From an uncultured Eubacteriales bacterium (lineage in GTDB: Bacteria > Bacillota > Clostridia > Monoglobales > Monoglobaceae), in contig CAJKEB010000014.1 of NCBI GenBank assembly GCA_905198865.1, positions 1-38,491 of the forward strand: a stretch of 38,491 nt of DNA. Reading direction: 5' to 3'. The translations under genes and the position numbers were made by a program. This document shows positions 14,779 through 24,209 of this stretch, piece after piece. Positions within the stretch are counted from its first letter, which is position 1. Each line of letters starts with the position of its first letter. A model generated the notes under the pieces. That model saw nothing but the letters and a program-made list of their open reading frames with translations, ran no database searches and was not told where the DNA came from.

Positions 14779-16275
14779 ATGATTACAGGTGAACTTAAAA
14801 ATAAAATAGATGGTCTATGGGATATATTTGCATCAGGAGGACTTGTAAATCCTCTTGATGTAATTGAACAGATTACATATCTTATGTTTATTCATGACCT
14901 TGACGATACGGATAATCTTCGTGCAAAAGAAAGCGCTATGCTCGGTCTTCCGCATAAAAGCATATTTGCAGATGAAGTTACAATTGGTGAACGCAGTATA
15001 GATGGTTATCAATTGAAATGGTCAACATTCCGTGACTTCCCTGCAGGTAGAATGTATACAATTATGCAAGAGTGGGTGTTTCCATTTATCAAGAATTTGC
15101 ACGCAGACAAGGACAGTGCATATTCAAAATATATGGATGATGCAATCTTTAAGATTCCTACACCGCTTTTGCTTGATAAGGTGGTAACAAGCCTTGATGA
15201 TATTTATGAACTTATGAAAAATTCTTCTGATAGCGATGTTAGAGGAGATGTATATGAATACCTTCTTAACAAGATAGCACAGTCAGGACTGAATGGTCAA
15301 TTCAGAACGCCAAGACACATTATAAAAATGATGGTTGCTATGATGCAGCCAAAGCCGGATGATGTTATTTGTGATCCCGCCTGTGGCACAAGTGGATTCT
15401 TGGTGTCTGCCGGTGAATACTTAAAAGATAACTACAAGGAAGAAATATTTTTTAATAAGCAGAAAAAAGACCACTATATGAATTCAATGTTCTTCGGCTA
15501 CGATATGGACAGAACTATGCTCCGTATCGGCGCCATGAATATGATGACCCACGGAATTGACAGACCGTTTATTGAGTACCGCGACAGCTTGTCCGACCAG
15601 AATACAGACAGAGATAAGTATTCTCTTGTTTTAGCAAACCCACCGTTCAAAGGTAGCCTTGATTACGACATAGTTTCTGCTGATTTGCTTAAAATGTGCA
15701 AGACAAAGAAAACAGAACTTTTATTCTTGGCACTGTTTCTTCGTATGCTCAAAATTGGCGGAAGATGTGCCTGCATCGTTCCTGACGGTGTGCTCTTCGG
15801 TTCATCAACTGCACACAAGGCAATCCGCAAGGAGATTATAGAAAATAACCGCCTTGAGGCTATCATTTCTATGCCATCAGGTGTGTTTAAACCCTATGCT
15901 GGCGTTTCTACTGCTATCCTTGTATTTACTAAAACTGGCCATGGCGGAACGGATAAGGTATGGTTTTATGATATGAAAGCAGACGGTTATTCTCTTGACG
16001 ATAAGAGAACCGCTGTTTCCGAAAACGATATTCCCGATATTATCGAAAGATTCCATAATCTTGACAAAGAAACCAACAGAGCGAGAACCGAGCAGTCTTT
16101 CCTTGTGGACAAGCAGGATATTGTAAATAATGATTATGACCTATCTATCAACAAATATAAAGAAGCCGAATATGTGCCTGTGGAATACCCGTCCACAGCA
16201 GAAATTATGGCAGACCTCCACGAACTTGAAATGGAAATAACAAAAGGATTGGCTGAATTGGAGGAAATGCTGTGA
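14779..16275 (+). CDS. hsdM: Type I restriction-modification system, methyltransferase subunit
   Basis: A 498-residue N6-adenine methyltransferase subunit. The N-terminal helical HsdM_N domain (about 1-135) precedes the methyltransferase fold with the SAM-binding motif DPACGTSGF (about 199) and catalytic NPPF (about 287, in LANPPFKGSLDY). With HsdS it methylates the host recognition sequence, and with HsdR it forms the restriction complex. The stop overlaps the hsdS start region (TGATG), so translation is coupled. Length is typical. Confidence 0.95.
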   Translation: MITGELKNKIDGLWDIFASGGLVNPLDVIEQITYLMFIHDLDDTDNLRAKESAMLGLPHKSIFADEVTIGERSIDGYQLKWSTFRDFPAGRMYTIMQEWVFPFIKNLHADKDSAYSKYMDDAIFKIPTPLLLDKVVTSLDDIYELMKNSSDSDVRGDVYEYLLNKIAQSGLNGQFRTPRHIIKMMVAMMQPKPDDVICDPACGTSGFLVSAGEYLKDNYKEEIFFNKQKKDHYMNSMFFGYDMDRTMLRIGAMNMMTHGIDRPFIEYRDSLSDQNTDRDKYSLVLANPPFKGSLDYDIVSADLLKMCKTKKTELLFLALFLRMLKIGGRCACIVPDGVLFGSSTAHKAIRKEIIENNRLEAIISMPSGVFKPYAGVSTAILVFTKTGHGGTDKVWFYDMKADGYSLDDKRTAVSENDIPDIIERFHNLDKETNRARTEQSFLVDKQDIVNNDYDLSINKYKEAEYVPVEYPSTAEIMADLHELEMEITKGLAELEEML

Positions 16276-17369
16276 TGAGATTAGGCGATTATGTCAACAT
16301 AAGAACAGGTAAACTTGATGCGAATGCGTCATCGGAGAATGGGCAGTATCCGTTTTTCACATGCTCTGTTACTCCTTTGAAGATTGATACATATAGCTAT
16401 GACTGTGAATGTGTTCTTGTTGCAGGAAATGGAGATTTAAATGTAAAGTATTACAATGGTAAATTTGATGCCTACCAAAGAACATATATAATTGAAAGCA
16501 AAAATAAAGAAATGCTATCAGTGCCGTATTTGTATTGCTTTCTTGATAAATATGTTGAAACATTGCGCAAACAGGCTATTGGCGGAGTGATAAAATATAT
16601 AAAACTTAGCAATTTGACAGATGTAAAAATTAATATACCCACTATCGAAGAGCAAAAATCCGTTGTATCTATACTGGACAAGGTAAATGCCATTATCAAT
16701 AACAGAAAAGAACAACTTTCAAAATTGGACGAGCTTGTCAAAGCCCGATTTGTCGAACTCTTTGGTGACCCTGTTGATAATCCAAAGGGGTGGTCCACTA
16801 AGCAATTACAGGACCTTGTAACTGACGATTGTACAATTTCCTACGGAATTGTACAGACGGGTGATGACCAAGAAGATGGTGTTCCTGTATTCCGACCTGT
16901 TGATATTGTAAACCACATCCCAGTAAGGTCTGAACTTAAAAAGACTACAGAAGAAATATCTAATAAATATAAGCGAACCATACTTAAAGGGCGTGAAATG
17001 CTTATTACGGTTCGAGCCAATATTGCGGATACATGTATTGTTGGCGAGGAGTTTTCTGGTTGTAATGTCGGTAGAGGTATTGTTCCAATCAGAACAAAAG
17101 AAGATGAGATGATTTTGGAGTTTTTGAAATACCAGATTGATTCAAAGCATCTCAATGATAATATCAAAGCACTTGCAAAGGGCATTACTCTTATCCAACT
17201 TAATATGGAAGATTTGAGAGAGGTAACTCTTATAGTACCGCCAATAGAGCAACAAAAATCTTTCGTTGAGTTTGCAAAACAAATCGACAAATCAAAATTG
17301 GAAGTACGAAAAAGTCTTGAAAAATTGGAACTTCTTAAAAAAGCACTAATGCAAAAATATTTTGGATAA
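16275..17369 (+). CDS. hsdS: Type I restriction-modification system, specificity subunit
   Basis: A 364-residue HsdS with two target recognition domains (about 1-140 and 175-330), each followed by a helical spacer: IPTIEEQKSVVSILDKV to LDELVKARF, and VPPIEQQKSFVEFAKQI to the C-terminal LEKLELLKKALMQKYFG. The recognised DNA should be bipartite but cannot be predicted. The start is ATG 16275, or GTG 16272 one codon earlier; GGAGG at 16259-16263 serves either. It is a little short for the family because the first recognition domain is compact. I saw no inverted partial hsdS copy nearby, so no sign of phase variation by inversion. Confidence 0.93.
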   Translation: MRLGDYVNIRTGKLDANASSENGQYPFFTCSVTPLKIDTYSYDCECVLVAGNGDLNVKYYNGKFDAYQRTYIIESKNKEMLSVPYLYCFLDKYVETLRKQAIGGVIKYIKLSNLTDVKINIPTIEEQKSVVSILDKVNAIINNRKEQLSKLDELVKARFVELFGDPVDNPKGWSTKQLQDLVTDDCTISYGIVQTGDDQEDGVPVFRPVDIVNHIPVRSELKKTTEEISNKYKRTILKGREMLITVRANIADTCIVGEEFSGCNVGRGIVPIRTKEDEMILEFLKYQIDSKHLNDNIKALAKGITLIQLNMEDLREVTLIVPPIEQQKSFVEFAKQIDKSKLEVRKSLEKLELLKKALMQKYFG

Positions 17370-17381
17370 AGGAGAGTGTAT

Positions 17382-17768
17382 ATGAATTATAAAAATTTAA
17401 GCGATTCTGAACTTGCTTCGATAATGGTAAACTATATTAACAGAGTCGGACATCTTAAGGAACTTATTGCTGGGTATATTGATAACGCTAACCATGGAAA
17501 CATTCAACCAGATAGAATTAAAGATGAATATAGACGGTTAAAAGCCGAACTGCGTGAAGATGCGGATTACTTGGATTTGGTTAGAAACCAAGATGGTAGT
17601 CAACTATATATGGGGTATTTTTCACCCAGCATTCGTGAAGCGTCTGCTTGGGGATTTACAGTTCCAGTAAATCACAGAGTAGATTATCAAATGTTTAGTG
17701 CTGTAGCGGAAGCTCATTATAAGCTTACCAAATACTACTCGCTTGAACAATGGGTAGCATTAATGTAA
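17382..17768 (+). CDS. Uncharacterised 128-residue protein inside the type I R-M operon
   Basis: The start is ATG 17382 after AAAGGAGAG; the GTG at 17376 overlaps the binding site. The N-terminal half is helical and charged (LSDSELASIMVNYINRVGHLKELI; RRLKAELREDADYLDLVRN). The C-terminal half has aromatic residues (YMGYFSPSIREASAWGFT, YQMFSAVAEAHYKLTKYYS). No signal peptide, membrane segment or known motif is visible. It starts 13 bp after hsdS and is followed 48 bp later by the next gene, all on one strand. I do not recognise it. An accessory or anti-restriction-type partner is possible. Confidence 0.7.
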   Translation: MNYKNLSDSELASIMVNYINRVGHLKELIAGYIDNANHGNIQPDRIKDEYRRLKAELREDADYLDLVRNQDGSQLYMGYFSPSIREASAWGFTVPVNHRVDYQMFSAVAEAHYKLTKYYSLEQWVALM

Positions 17769-17816
17769 TTGGTATTGTAAAAATACAAAAGATTTAATAA
17801 TGAAAGGATGTTTATT

Positions 17817-18380
17817 ATGGAAGAAATTAAAAACGCAAGTATATCTATTAACCTCAATGAAGGAAACGTAAACATCTCTGGTTCAGAGGAGTTTGTAGAA
17901 AAAAATATGGAAACAGTTTTTTCGTTTGTTAAAGAAAGCATTGAAAACACAAATATCCCAAAAAAAGGAATCAAAAGCAAAGCACCAGAAATCAAAGATG
18001 TTGTCGTAAGTCCGGTAGAGAAAGATGACACTGAAATTGAAGACAAATATATCAAAGCAGGGGTATACCACATTGATTCAGAGGATGAAACTATTTCTAT
18101 ACTTAAGAAAATCCCGGGGAATAGCAAAGCGGAAAAGATGAAGAACATCGCAATGATAGTTTTATACATTAAGAAAGGAAAAATTCAAGGGAAGGAGCTT
18201 ATTCCAATATGCGAGAAGCATGCATGTTATGATAGCACAAATTTTTCTACAACATTTAAAAATGAAAAAACTAACATGATCAAAAAAGGTACTGGCCAAA
18301 CTTGGACACTGGAACTAACACAACCGGGGGAATCGGCAGCTCAAGCTTTATTGGAGGAAATGGCGAATGACAAGAAGTGA
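17817..18380 (+). CDS. Uncharacterised 187-residue protein, partner of the HEPN-like gene
   Basis: The start is ATG 17817 after AAAGGA at 17803-17808. An N-terminal segment with alternating residues (SISINLNEGNVNISGSEEFV) suggests a beta hairpin followed by a helix. A charged, probably flexible middle (about 45-90) is followed by a C-terminal helical part (EKMKNIAMIVLYIKKGKI, ELIPICEKH, FSTTFKNEKTNMIKKG) that could be winged-helix-like. It overlaps the next gene by 14 bp, so the two products are probably made together. Overlap plus a toxin-like neighbour suggests a sensor, effector partner or antidote. Function is not recognised. Confidence 0.72.
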   Translation: MEEIKNASISINLNEGNVNISGSEEFVEKNMETVFSFVKESIENTNIPKKGIKSKAPEIKDVVVSPVEKDDTEIEDKYIKAGVYHIDSEDETISILKKIPGNSKAEKMKNIAMIVLYIKKGKIQGKELIPICEKHACYDSTNFSTTFKNEKTNMIKKGTGQTWTLELTQPGESAAQALLEEMANDKK

Positions 18381-19116
18381 TATTCAAACCGTTTTTGAGT
18401 CTGTATATCCACATGAGCTTGCGGAATCATTGCTTACCAATTATGAAAATGCATTAAGGGAGTTTAAAAAGGGGAGCTGGAGATATTTTGGGAATGAAAT
18501 CGGTCAGTTTATAGAAGTTTCATATAGAATGATTGAGTTTCAACTTACGGCAAAGTACACTCCCATAGCCAAGAAACTTCCCAATTTTAATGAGCACATT
18601 TTAACTACGTGGGAGAATTACGGCTCAACATATGACGAAGTTTATAGAATTATAATTCCAAGATGCCTTTATGCTATGTATTGCATACGAAACAAGCGAG
18701 GGATGATACATAAGAATCATATAGACCCTAATAAAATGGACGCAACTATTCTGTTAAATGACGCAAAATGGATTTTGGCAGAATTCTTCAGACTGTCTTC
18801 GACATTGTCCTTTGAAGAAACACAAAGTATCATAGATTCTATCATGTGCAAAGAAAACACGCTAATATGGGATACAGGATCTGTTTTAAGGGTGTTAGAT
18901 CCCAAAATGAGTAGCTCAGACAAGGTGTTGTGTTTACTGTATATGAGAGATTCTCAGACGGATTCAGAACTTCAGAAATCTGTTGAATACAAAAATTTTA
19001 CTGAGTTTAAAAGAATTCTAAGGATGCTACATACTAAACGGTTAATTGAATATGCTGCACCGGATTGTATGATTTCTCCTTTAGGATTTCAACATGCGGA
19101 GGAAATATTAAAATAA
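18367..19116 (+). CDS. HEPN-like protein in the type I R-M operon
   Basis: A 249-residue protein, ATG 18367, with GGAGG at 18353-18357. The mostly helical N-terminal domain contains IRNKRGMIH (about 107-115), fitting the R-x4-6-H motif of HEPN nucleases (Arg108-x6-His115), with a following PNKMDATILLNDAKWILAEFFR helix. The C-terminal about 70 residues (DKVLCLLYMRDSQTDSELQ to LIEYAAPDCMISPLG) look like a winged helix. HEPN proteins often act as RNases in abortive infection and toxin-antitoxin systems. Here the gene lies between hsdS and hsdR, which suggests a second defence layer. HEPN assignment is by motif only. Confidence 0.7.
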   Translation: MTRSDIQTVFESVYPHELAESLLTNYENALREFKKGSWRYFGNEIGQFIEVSYRMIEFQLTAKYTPIAKKLPNFNEHILTTWENYGSTYDEVYRIIIPRCLYAMYCIRNKRGMIHKNHIDPNKMDATILLNDAKWILAEFFRLSSTLSFEETQSIIDSIMCKENTLIWDTGSVLRVLDPKMSSSDKVLCLLYMRDSQTDSELQKSVEYKNFTEFKRILRMLHTKRLIEYAAPDCMISPLGFQHAEEILK

Positions 19117-19144
19117 TCCTTTTTGATAGGAAGAGGTGAAACCT

Positions 19145-22100
19145 ATGACAAACTTTGATTTCTTAAAATCCGATCCGCAATTTGCCACATTTTCCGATGT
19201 GGCTATTTCTGCTGAAAAGATTTTAAATATTGATGCGGCGGCATCTGTATTAAATTGCCGCAGGGCGATGGAATTTGCGGTCAAGTGGATGTATTCCGTT
19301 GATAAGGATTTGGAAATGCCATACGATACAACCCTCATTACTTTGATGAGCAGTGAAGAATTTCGTGATGTTGTAGGAAATGACATATACAAAAGAATGG
19401 ATTTCATCCGCAAGGCTGGTAATATTGCTGCTCATGGCGGAAAGAAAATATCAATGGAGCAGGCAAAGCTTTGTATTGAAAACCTCTTTTATTTCCTTGA
19501 CTATGTTGCATATTGCTATGGCATGGATTATGTAGAAGGTCAGTTTGATGCAAGTCTTTTGGAGCTTACCACAGAAGAAGCATTTTCATTTGTTACCGAC
19601 AAGACCGTTGATCTTGAAAAACTGATGGCTGAAAATAAGGCACTTAAAGACGAACTTACCGCCAGACGTGCCGAGCAGCAGCAGACTTATGTTCCAAAAC
19701 CTCTTGATTTATCTGAGTTTAAGACAAGAAAGATATACATAGATACTATGCTCCAAGAAGCAGGTTGGATTGAAAACGAAACTTGGATAAATGAAGTTGA
19801 ACTTTCGGGCATGCCTAACAAATCTGAAGTTGGATATGCAGATTATGTATTATATGACGATACTCATAAGCCACTGGCGGTTGTTGAAGCAAAACGCACT
19901 TGTAAAGATGTGGCAGTTGGCAGACAACAGGCAAAACTTTATGCAGATATTTTAGAAAAGCAACACGGAAGAAGACCGGTTATATTCTTAACCAATGGTT
20001 TTGAAACAAGAATTGATGATGGTCAGTATCCCGAAAGAAAAGTTGCAACTATTTATTCAAAACGTGACTTGGAAAAGATATTCAACCTTCGCAGAATGAG
20101 GACAAGTCTTAAAAATGTGATGGTTGATAAAAATATTGCAGGTCGTTATTATCAGGAAGGTGCTATCAAAGCAGTTTGCGATGCTTTGGATGCTAAAAAC
20201 CGCAGAAAAGCACTTCTTGTTATGGCGACAGGCTCCGGAAAAACAAGAACGGTCATTGCGCTTTGCAAAGTGCTTTTAGAGCACGGATGGGTAAAAAATA
20301 TTCTGTTTTTAGCTGACAGAACTTCGCTTGTAACGCAGGCAAAACGTTCTTTTGTCAATCTCCTTCCCGATTTTTCGGTTACAAATTTGTGTGAAGAAAA
20401 GGATAACTTTGCGGCTCATTGCGTGTTTTCAACCTATCAGACCATGTATAACTGTATAGATGAAGTTAAAGACGATGAGGGAAAATTATTTACAAGCGGA
20501 CACTTTGATCTTTTGATTTGTGACGAGGCGCACCGTTCTATTTACAACAAATACAAAGATATTTTCAATTACTTTGATGCGCCTTTGGTGGGACTTACCG
20601 CTACGCCAAAAGACGAAATTGACAAGAACACTTATGAAATCTTTGAGCTTGAAAGCGGTGTTCCTACCTACGGATATGAGCTTAGCCAAGCGGTAAGAGA
20701 CGGTTATTTGGTAGATTATATGTCGGTCGAATCTAAGCTTAAATTTATTGAGCAGGGTATTACATATGTCGATTTAACAGATGAAGAAAAAGAGGAATAC
20801 GAAAACTTATTTGAAGACGAGAACGGCGAACTGCCCGAAAGAATTAATTCATCTGCGCTGAATGAATGGATTTTTAACCGTGACACCATTCGTCAGGTGC
20901 TTAATGTTCTTATGAAAGACGGTATCAAAATTGAATACGGAGAGAAACTCGGAAAGACAATTATATTTGCAAAAAATCACAGGCACGCAGAAAAAATTCT
21001 TGAAGTATTTAATAGTGAATATCCGCATCTTAACGGATTTGCAAAGGTAATTGACAATAAAATCAATTATGCTCAGAGCCTTATTGATGAATTTTCTGAC
21101 CCGAAGAAACTGCCGCAAATTGCAATTTCCGTGGATATGCTCGATACCGGTATAGATGTGCCAGAGGTTTTAAATCTTGTATTCTTTAAGAAAGTTATGA
21201 GCAAAGCAAAGTTCTGGCAGATGATAGGGCGTGGCACTCGTCTTTGCCCCGGACTTTTGGATGGTGAAGACAAAAATAAATTCTACATTTTTGATTTTTG
21301 CGGCAACTTTGAGTTTTTCAGAATGAATCAAGGAAAGCCTACTGCAAATCAGATGGCACTTCAGGGAGCAATATTTAACCTGAAATCGCAAATTATCTTT
21401 AAACTCCAAGATATTGCTTATCAGACTGAGGATTTAATTGCTTTTCGTAAGAGTTTGGTTGGCGAAATGGTAACAAAAGTTCGAGAACTCAACAAAGATA
21501 ATTTTGCGGTAAAGCAACATTTAAAGTATGTTGAATTATATTCAAGTGAAGAAAATTATGTATCGCTTACATATGAAGACACGCTTATCATCAAAGAGGA
21601 ACTTGCACCCCTTATAATTCCGGATGAAGACGAGGCAAGTGCTGTTCGTTTTGATGCACTTATGTATGGAATTGAACTTGCCTATCTCGCAGGTAAGGGT
21701 TATGGCAGGCACAGAAGCGATTTGTTCAAAAAAGTAAGCGGAATTGCGAGCGTTGCCAATATCCCGGAAATATCAGCAAAGTCTGAACTTATCAATAAAA
21801 TTTTGCATACGGATTATTTGGATAATTGCGGAGTAAATGATTTTGAATATATTCGTGAATCACTTCGTAATTTGATAAAGTATATTCCGCAAAATGTTTT
21901 AAGATATGACACCAATTTCGGTGATGATATTCTTTCAACCGAATGGAATGAGTCTGAGCTTGAAAACGACGATCTTAAAAATTATAAGGCAAAGGCAGAG
22001 TTTTATGTAAGACAGCATCAGGATACGCCGGCCATTGCAAAGCTTAAAAGCAATGTACCGCTTACAAAGAACGATATTGCGGAGCTTGAAAAAATTCTTT

Positions 22101-22435
22101 GGAGCGAAGTCGGCACAAGGGATGAATATACTGCCGAGTATGGAGAAAAACCGCTTGGCGAGTTTGTTCGTGAAATTGTAGGTCTTGATATGAATGCCGC
22201 AAAAGAAGCTTTTGCAGAATTTTTAGGCAATACAAATTTAGATAGCAGACAGATATACTTTGTAAATCAGATTGTAGAATATATTGTTCATAACGGAGTG
22301 ATGAAGGATTTGTCTGTGCTGCAAGATGCTCCGTTCACGGATAAAGGTAGTGTGGTAGAGGTATTTACCGATTTATCTGTCTGGGCAGGAATACGCAAAG
22401 TTATCGAAAGTATTAATATGAACGCTGCTGCATAA
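19145..22435 (+). CDS. hsdR: Type I restriction-modification system, restriction/translocase subunit
   Basis: A 1,096-residue HsdR from ATG 19145 (AAGAGGTG upstream; the GTG at 19136 is inside that site). Order: a DUF4145-like N-terminal domain (about 15-125, LNCRRAMEFAVKWMY, KAGNIAAHGG); the nuclease domain with VVEAKR (about 246-251); helicase Walker A ATGSGKTRT (about 360); DEAH box CDEAHRS (about 460); helicase C-terminal motifs (SVDMLDTGIDVPEV, MIGRGTRLCPG); and an EcoEI-type C-terminal domain for HsdM contact. It translocates and cleaves unmodified DNA. It appears intact, so the system is probably active. Confidence 0.95.
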   Translation: MTNFDFLKSDPQFATFSDVAISAEKILNIDAAASVLNCRRAMEFAVKWMYSVDKDLEMPYDTTLITLMSSEEFRDVVGNDIYKRMDFIRKAGNIAAHGGKKISMEQAKLCIENLFYFLDYVAYCYGMDYVEGQFDASLLELTTEEAFSFVTDKTVDLEKLMAENKALKDELTARRAEQQQTYVPKPLDLSEFKTRKIYIDTMLQEAGWIENETWINEVELSGMPNKSEVGYADYVLYDDTHKPLAVVEAKRTCKDVAVGRQQAKLYADILEKQHGRRPVIFLTNGFETRIDDGQYPERKVATIYSKRDLEKIFNLRRMRTSLKNVMVDKNIAGRYYQEGAIKAVCDALDAKNRRKALLVMATGSGKTRTVIALCKVLLEHGWVKNILFLADRTSLVTQAKRSFVNLLPDFSVTNLCEEKDNFAAHCVFSTYQTMYNCIDEVKDDEGKLFTSGHFDLLICDEAHRSIYNKYKDIFNYFDAPLVGLTATPKDEIDKNTYEIFELESGVPTYGYELSQAVRDGYLVDYMSVESKLKFIEQGITYVDLTDEEKEEYENLFEDENGELPERINSSALNEWIFNRDTIRQVLNVLMKDGIKIEYGEKLGKTIIFAKNHRHAEKILEVFNSEYPHLNGFAKVIDNKINYAQSLIDEFSDPKKLPQIAISVDMLDTGIDVPEVLNLVFFKKVMSKAKFWQMIGRGTRLCPGLLDGEDKNKFYIFDFCGNFEFFRMNQGKPTANQMALQGAIFNLKSQIIFKLQDIAYQTEDLIAFRKSLVGEMVTKVRELNKDNFAVKQHLKYVELYSSEENYVSLTYEDTLIIKEELAPLIIPDEDEASAVRFDALMYGIELAYLAGKGYGRHRSDLFKKVSGIASVANIPEISAKSELINKILHTDYLDNCGVNDFEYIRESLRNLIKYIPQNVLRYDTNFGDDILSTEWNESELENDDLKNYKAKAEFYVRQHQDTPAIAKLKSNVPLTKNDIAELEKILWSEVGTRDEYTAEYGEKPLGEFVREIVGLDMNAAKEAFAEFLGNTNLDSRQIYFVNQIVEYIVHNGVMKDLSVLQDAPFTDKGSVVEVFTDLSVWAGIRKVIESINMNAAA

Positions 22436-22466
22436 GAAGGTTTACAAGAAAGGCATGGAGGTAATT

Positions 22467-22659
22467 ATGGATTATACAAAAGAATTTGAAAGAATTATTG
22501 AAAAAAGAAAGATAGAAACATCTAAGATTTTTATTTTTTGCTCGTGGTACTGTTTTGGTACTATAATACAAATTATTCGCAGATGAAAGTACTATCCCTA
22601 TTGATATTCCCAAGCATTACCTCCAACATTTGGATTATCTGAACGATCCAGCATTTTAG
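22467..22659 (+). pseudogene. Broken gene remnant at the right edge of the defence island
   Basis: ATG 22467 after ATGGAGG starts a 39-residue frame (MDYTKEFERIIEKRKI and onward) ending at 22586. In another frame, TACAAATTATTC (22567) opens a stretch that reads YKLFADESTIPIDIPKHY and ends LNDPAF at TAG 22659. The good ribosome binding site, the protein-like C-terminal tail and the loss of the middle suggest a gene broken by deletion or frameshift. The parent family is not recognised. It probably marks the island boundary. Confidence 0.5.
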
Positions 22660-22664
22660 GTCGC

Positions 22665-22697
22665 AAAGCGAAGCCTTTTTACGGCTTCGCTTTTATT
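22665..22697. terminator. Bidirectional terminator between hsdR side and MATE gene
   Basis: AAAGCGAAGCC (22665-22675) and GGCTTCGCTTT (22683-22693) form a perfect 11-bp stem with T runs outside on both strands. It serves the plus-strand island operon and the minus-strand MATE gene, whose stop codon is at 22696. Confidence 0.88.
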
Positions 22698-24018
22698 ATT
22701 TTCTGTAATACAATTCTTTTCTGTAACGTCTATACAGTACCATACCTATTACTGCAACCAATAATTCAGTAACGGGATATGTCAGCCACACACCTGTCAT
22801 TCCCCATAAAACCGACAGCAGAATCGTCATCGGCACAATAAGTATTAAGCCCCTCAGCAGTGATATAATATGTGCCGGAAGCACTTTCTCTATTGATGTA
22901 AAGAATATTGCGATTATAACATTAAACCCTGTAAATACTGTAGACGTAAAATATAGTTTTATTCCAACGGTAGCCATATATTGCAGCTGCGGATTACTTT
23001 CACTGTTGAATATCTCCGTAATCTGCTCCGCAAATATGAACATGCTCAGATAAATCACGCATGAGATAATCAGCATGGTTATCATGGCATAACGCAATAC
23101 ATTTCGGATATTTTTCGTGTTATTGATTCCGTAATAACTGCTGATAAGCGGCTGAGTTCCCTGTGAAATACCCGTATATATTGCCTCAACAACAAGCGCT
23201 ATATTCGCTACAACTCCGTAAGCAGCAACTCCTGTATTCCCCCTCAGCTTAAGAATAATAGTATTGAAAGTAATAATAACAATACCAGTTGACAGCTGTG
23301 CAACAAATGAAGGAAATCCAATTGCAAAATTCGACTTTACTATATCTGAATACATTTTTGTTTTTACCAGATTAATATCACTTTTCTTATTGCATGAATA
23401 CGGTAGCATAACTGCAATACTGATAACAGGCGAAAGTCCGGTTGCAAAAACAGCGCCGAATATTCCCATATTAAGCGAAAATATAAATATATAATCAAGC
23501 AAAATGTTTGACATACTTCCGATAATCATTGCAAGCATGGACAATCTTGGGTTTCCTTCGTTTCTGACAAAACATAGTAATACATTGTTCAGTATAAACG
23601 CCGGTGCGAATATAAGAAGCCATTTCAAATACGTATTAGTCATTGTAAAAATTTCGATATCCGCCCCCAAAAGTGCAGTGAGCGTTTTTGAAAAAAACAG
23701 CCCGATCATCACAAACACAAAAGCAAAAATGGCTGACAAATATACAGTATTTGAGAATACTATATTCATGTTCTTAAAATCCCTTTGGCTTTTGAAAATC
23801 GAAAACTTAGTCGCACCGCCCATTCCAAGCATCAGCCCGCAGCCATGAATAAAGTTATAAACCGGAATTGCCAGATTTAAAGATGCCAATCCATTCGTTC
23901 CCAAACCCTTTGAAATAAAGAATGTATCTGCCAGAATATAACACGAAACTCCCAGCATACCAAGAACACTGAGCGATGAATACCTTGCAAATTCCTTCAA
24001 ACAAGACTGATTGTTCAT
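22696..24018 (-). CDS. MATE family multidrug/Na+ efflux transporter
   Basis: A 440-residue integral membrane protein with about twelve hydrophobic segments. Family traits include the N-terminal SLSVLGMLGVSCYILADTF, GTNGLASLNLAIPVYN, the repeat-related GNTGVAAYGVVANIALVVEA in the second half, and QGTQPLISSYYG. MATE proteins export cationic drugs or metabolites in exchange for Na+ or H+. The start has AAGGAGC upstream. Its own promoter lies at 24138-24166 and a leader of about 110 nt holds a structured element. The substrate cannot be told. It is monocistronic. Confidence 0.92.
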   Translation of the reverse strand: MNNQSCLKEFARYSSLSVLGMLGVSCYILADTFFISKGLGTNGLASLNLAIPVYNFIHGCGLMLGMGGATKFSIFKSQRDFKNMNIVFSNTVYLSAIFAFVFVMIGLFFSKTLTALLGADIEIFTMTNTYLKWLLIFAPAFILNNVLLCFVRNEGNPRLSMLAMIIGSMSNILLDYIFIFSLNMGIFGAVFATGLSPVISIAVMLPYSCNKKSDINLVKTKMYSDIVKSNFAIGFPSFVAQLSTGIVIITFNTIILKLRGNTGVAAYGVVANIALVVEAIYTGISQGTQPLISSYYGINNTKNIRNVLRYAMITMLIISCVIYLSMFIFAEQITEIFNSESNPQLQYMATVGIKLYFTSTVFTGFNVIIAIFFTSIEKVLPAHIISLLRGLILIVPMTILLSVLWGMTGVWLTYPVTELLVAVIGMVLYRRYRKELYYRK

Positions 24019-24166
24019 AAATGCTCCTTTTTATACAAAAATAAAGCGGCAAATTTCTATCTTCAAAGGCCTAACGATAGAAAATCTGACGCTCAACTCT
24101 TTACCCGGCGGCAAAGAAATATTTTTAGTTTTAAGTTATTTTAGCATATTATCTTTATAATGTCAA
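24019..24166 (-). promoter_or_regulatory. MATE gene promoter and structured leader (riboswitch candidate)
   Basis: On the minus strand TTGACA (24166-24161), a 17-bp spacer and TAAAAT (24143-24138) give a start near 24131. The leader then contains GCCGCCGGGTAAAGAG (24112-24097) and a hairpin with stem GATAGAAA/TTTCTATC (24054-24061 with 24076-24083) and the 14-nt loop GTTAGGCCTTTGAA. A purine-rich single-stranded block and a large unpaired-looking loop suggest a ligand-binding RNA. Na+ riboswitches come to mind for a possible Na+ exporter, but I cannot confirm the consensus. Confidence 0.5.
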
Positions 24167-24209
24167 TCTGCAAATCAAACGGTTCATATAAATACTTATG
24201 CAAATGATG

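Noticed and set aside
16275..19116. Phase-variable hsdS system
   Set aside because: No second or partial hsdS in inverted orientation and no invertase gene are present in the operon.
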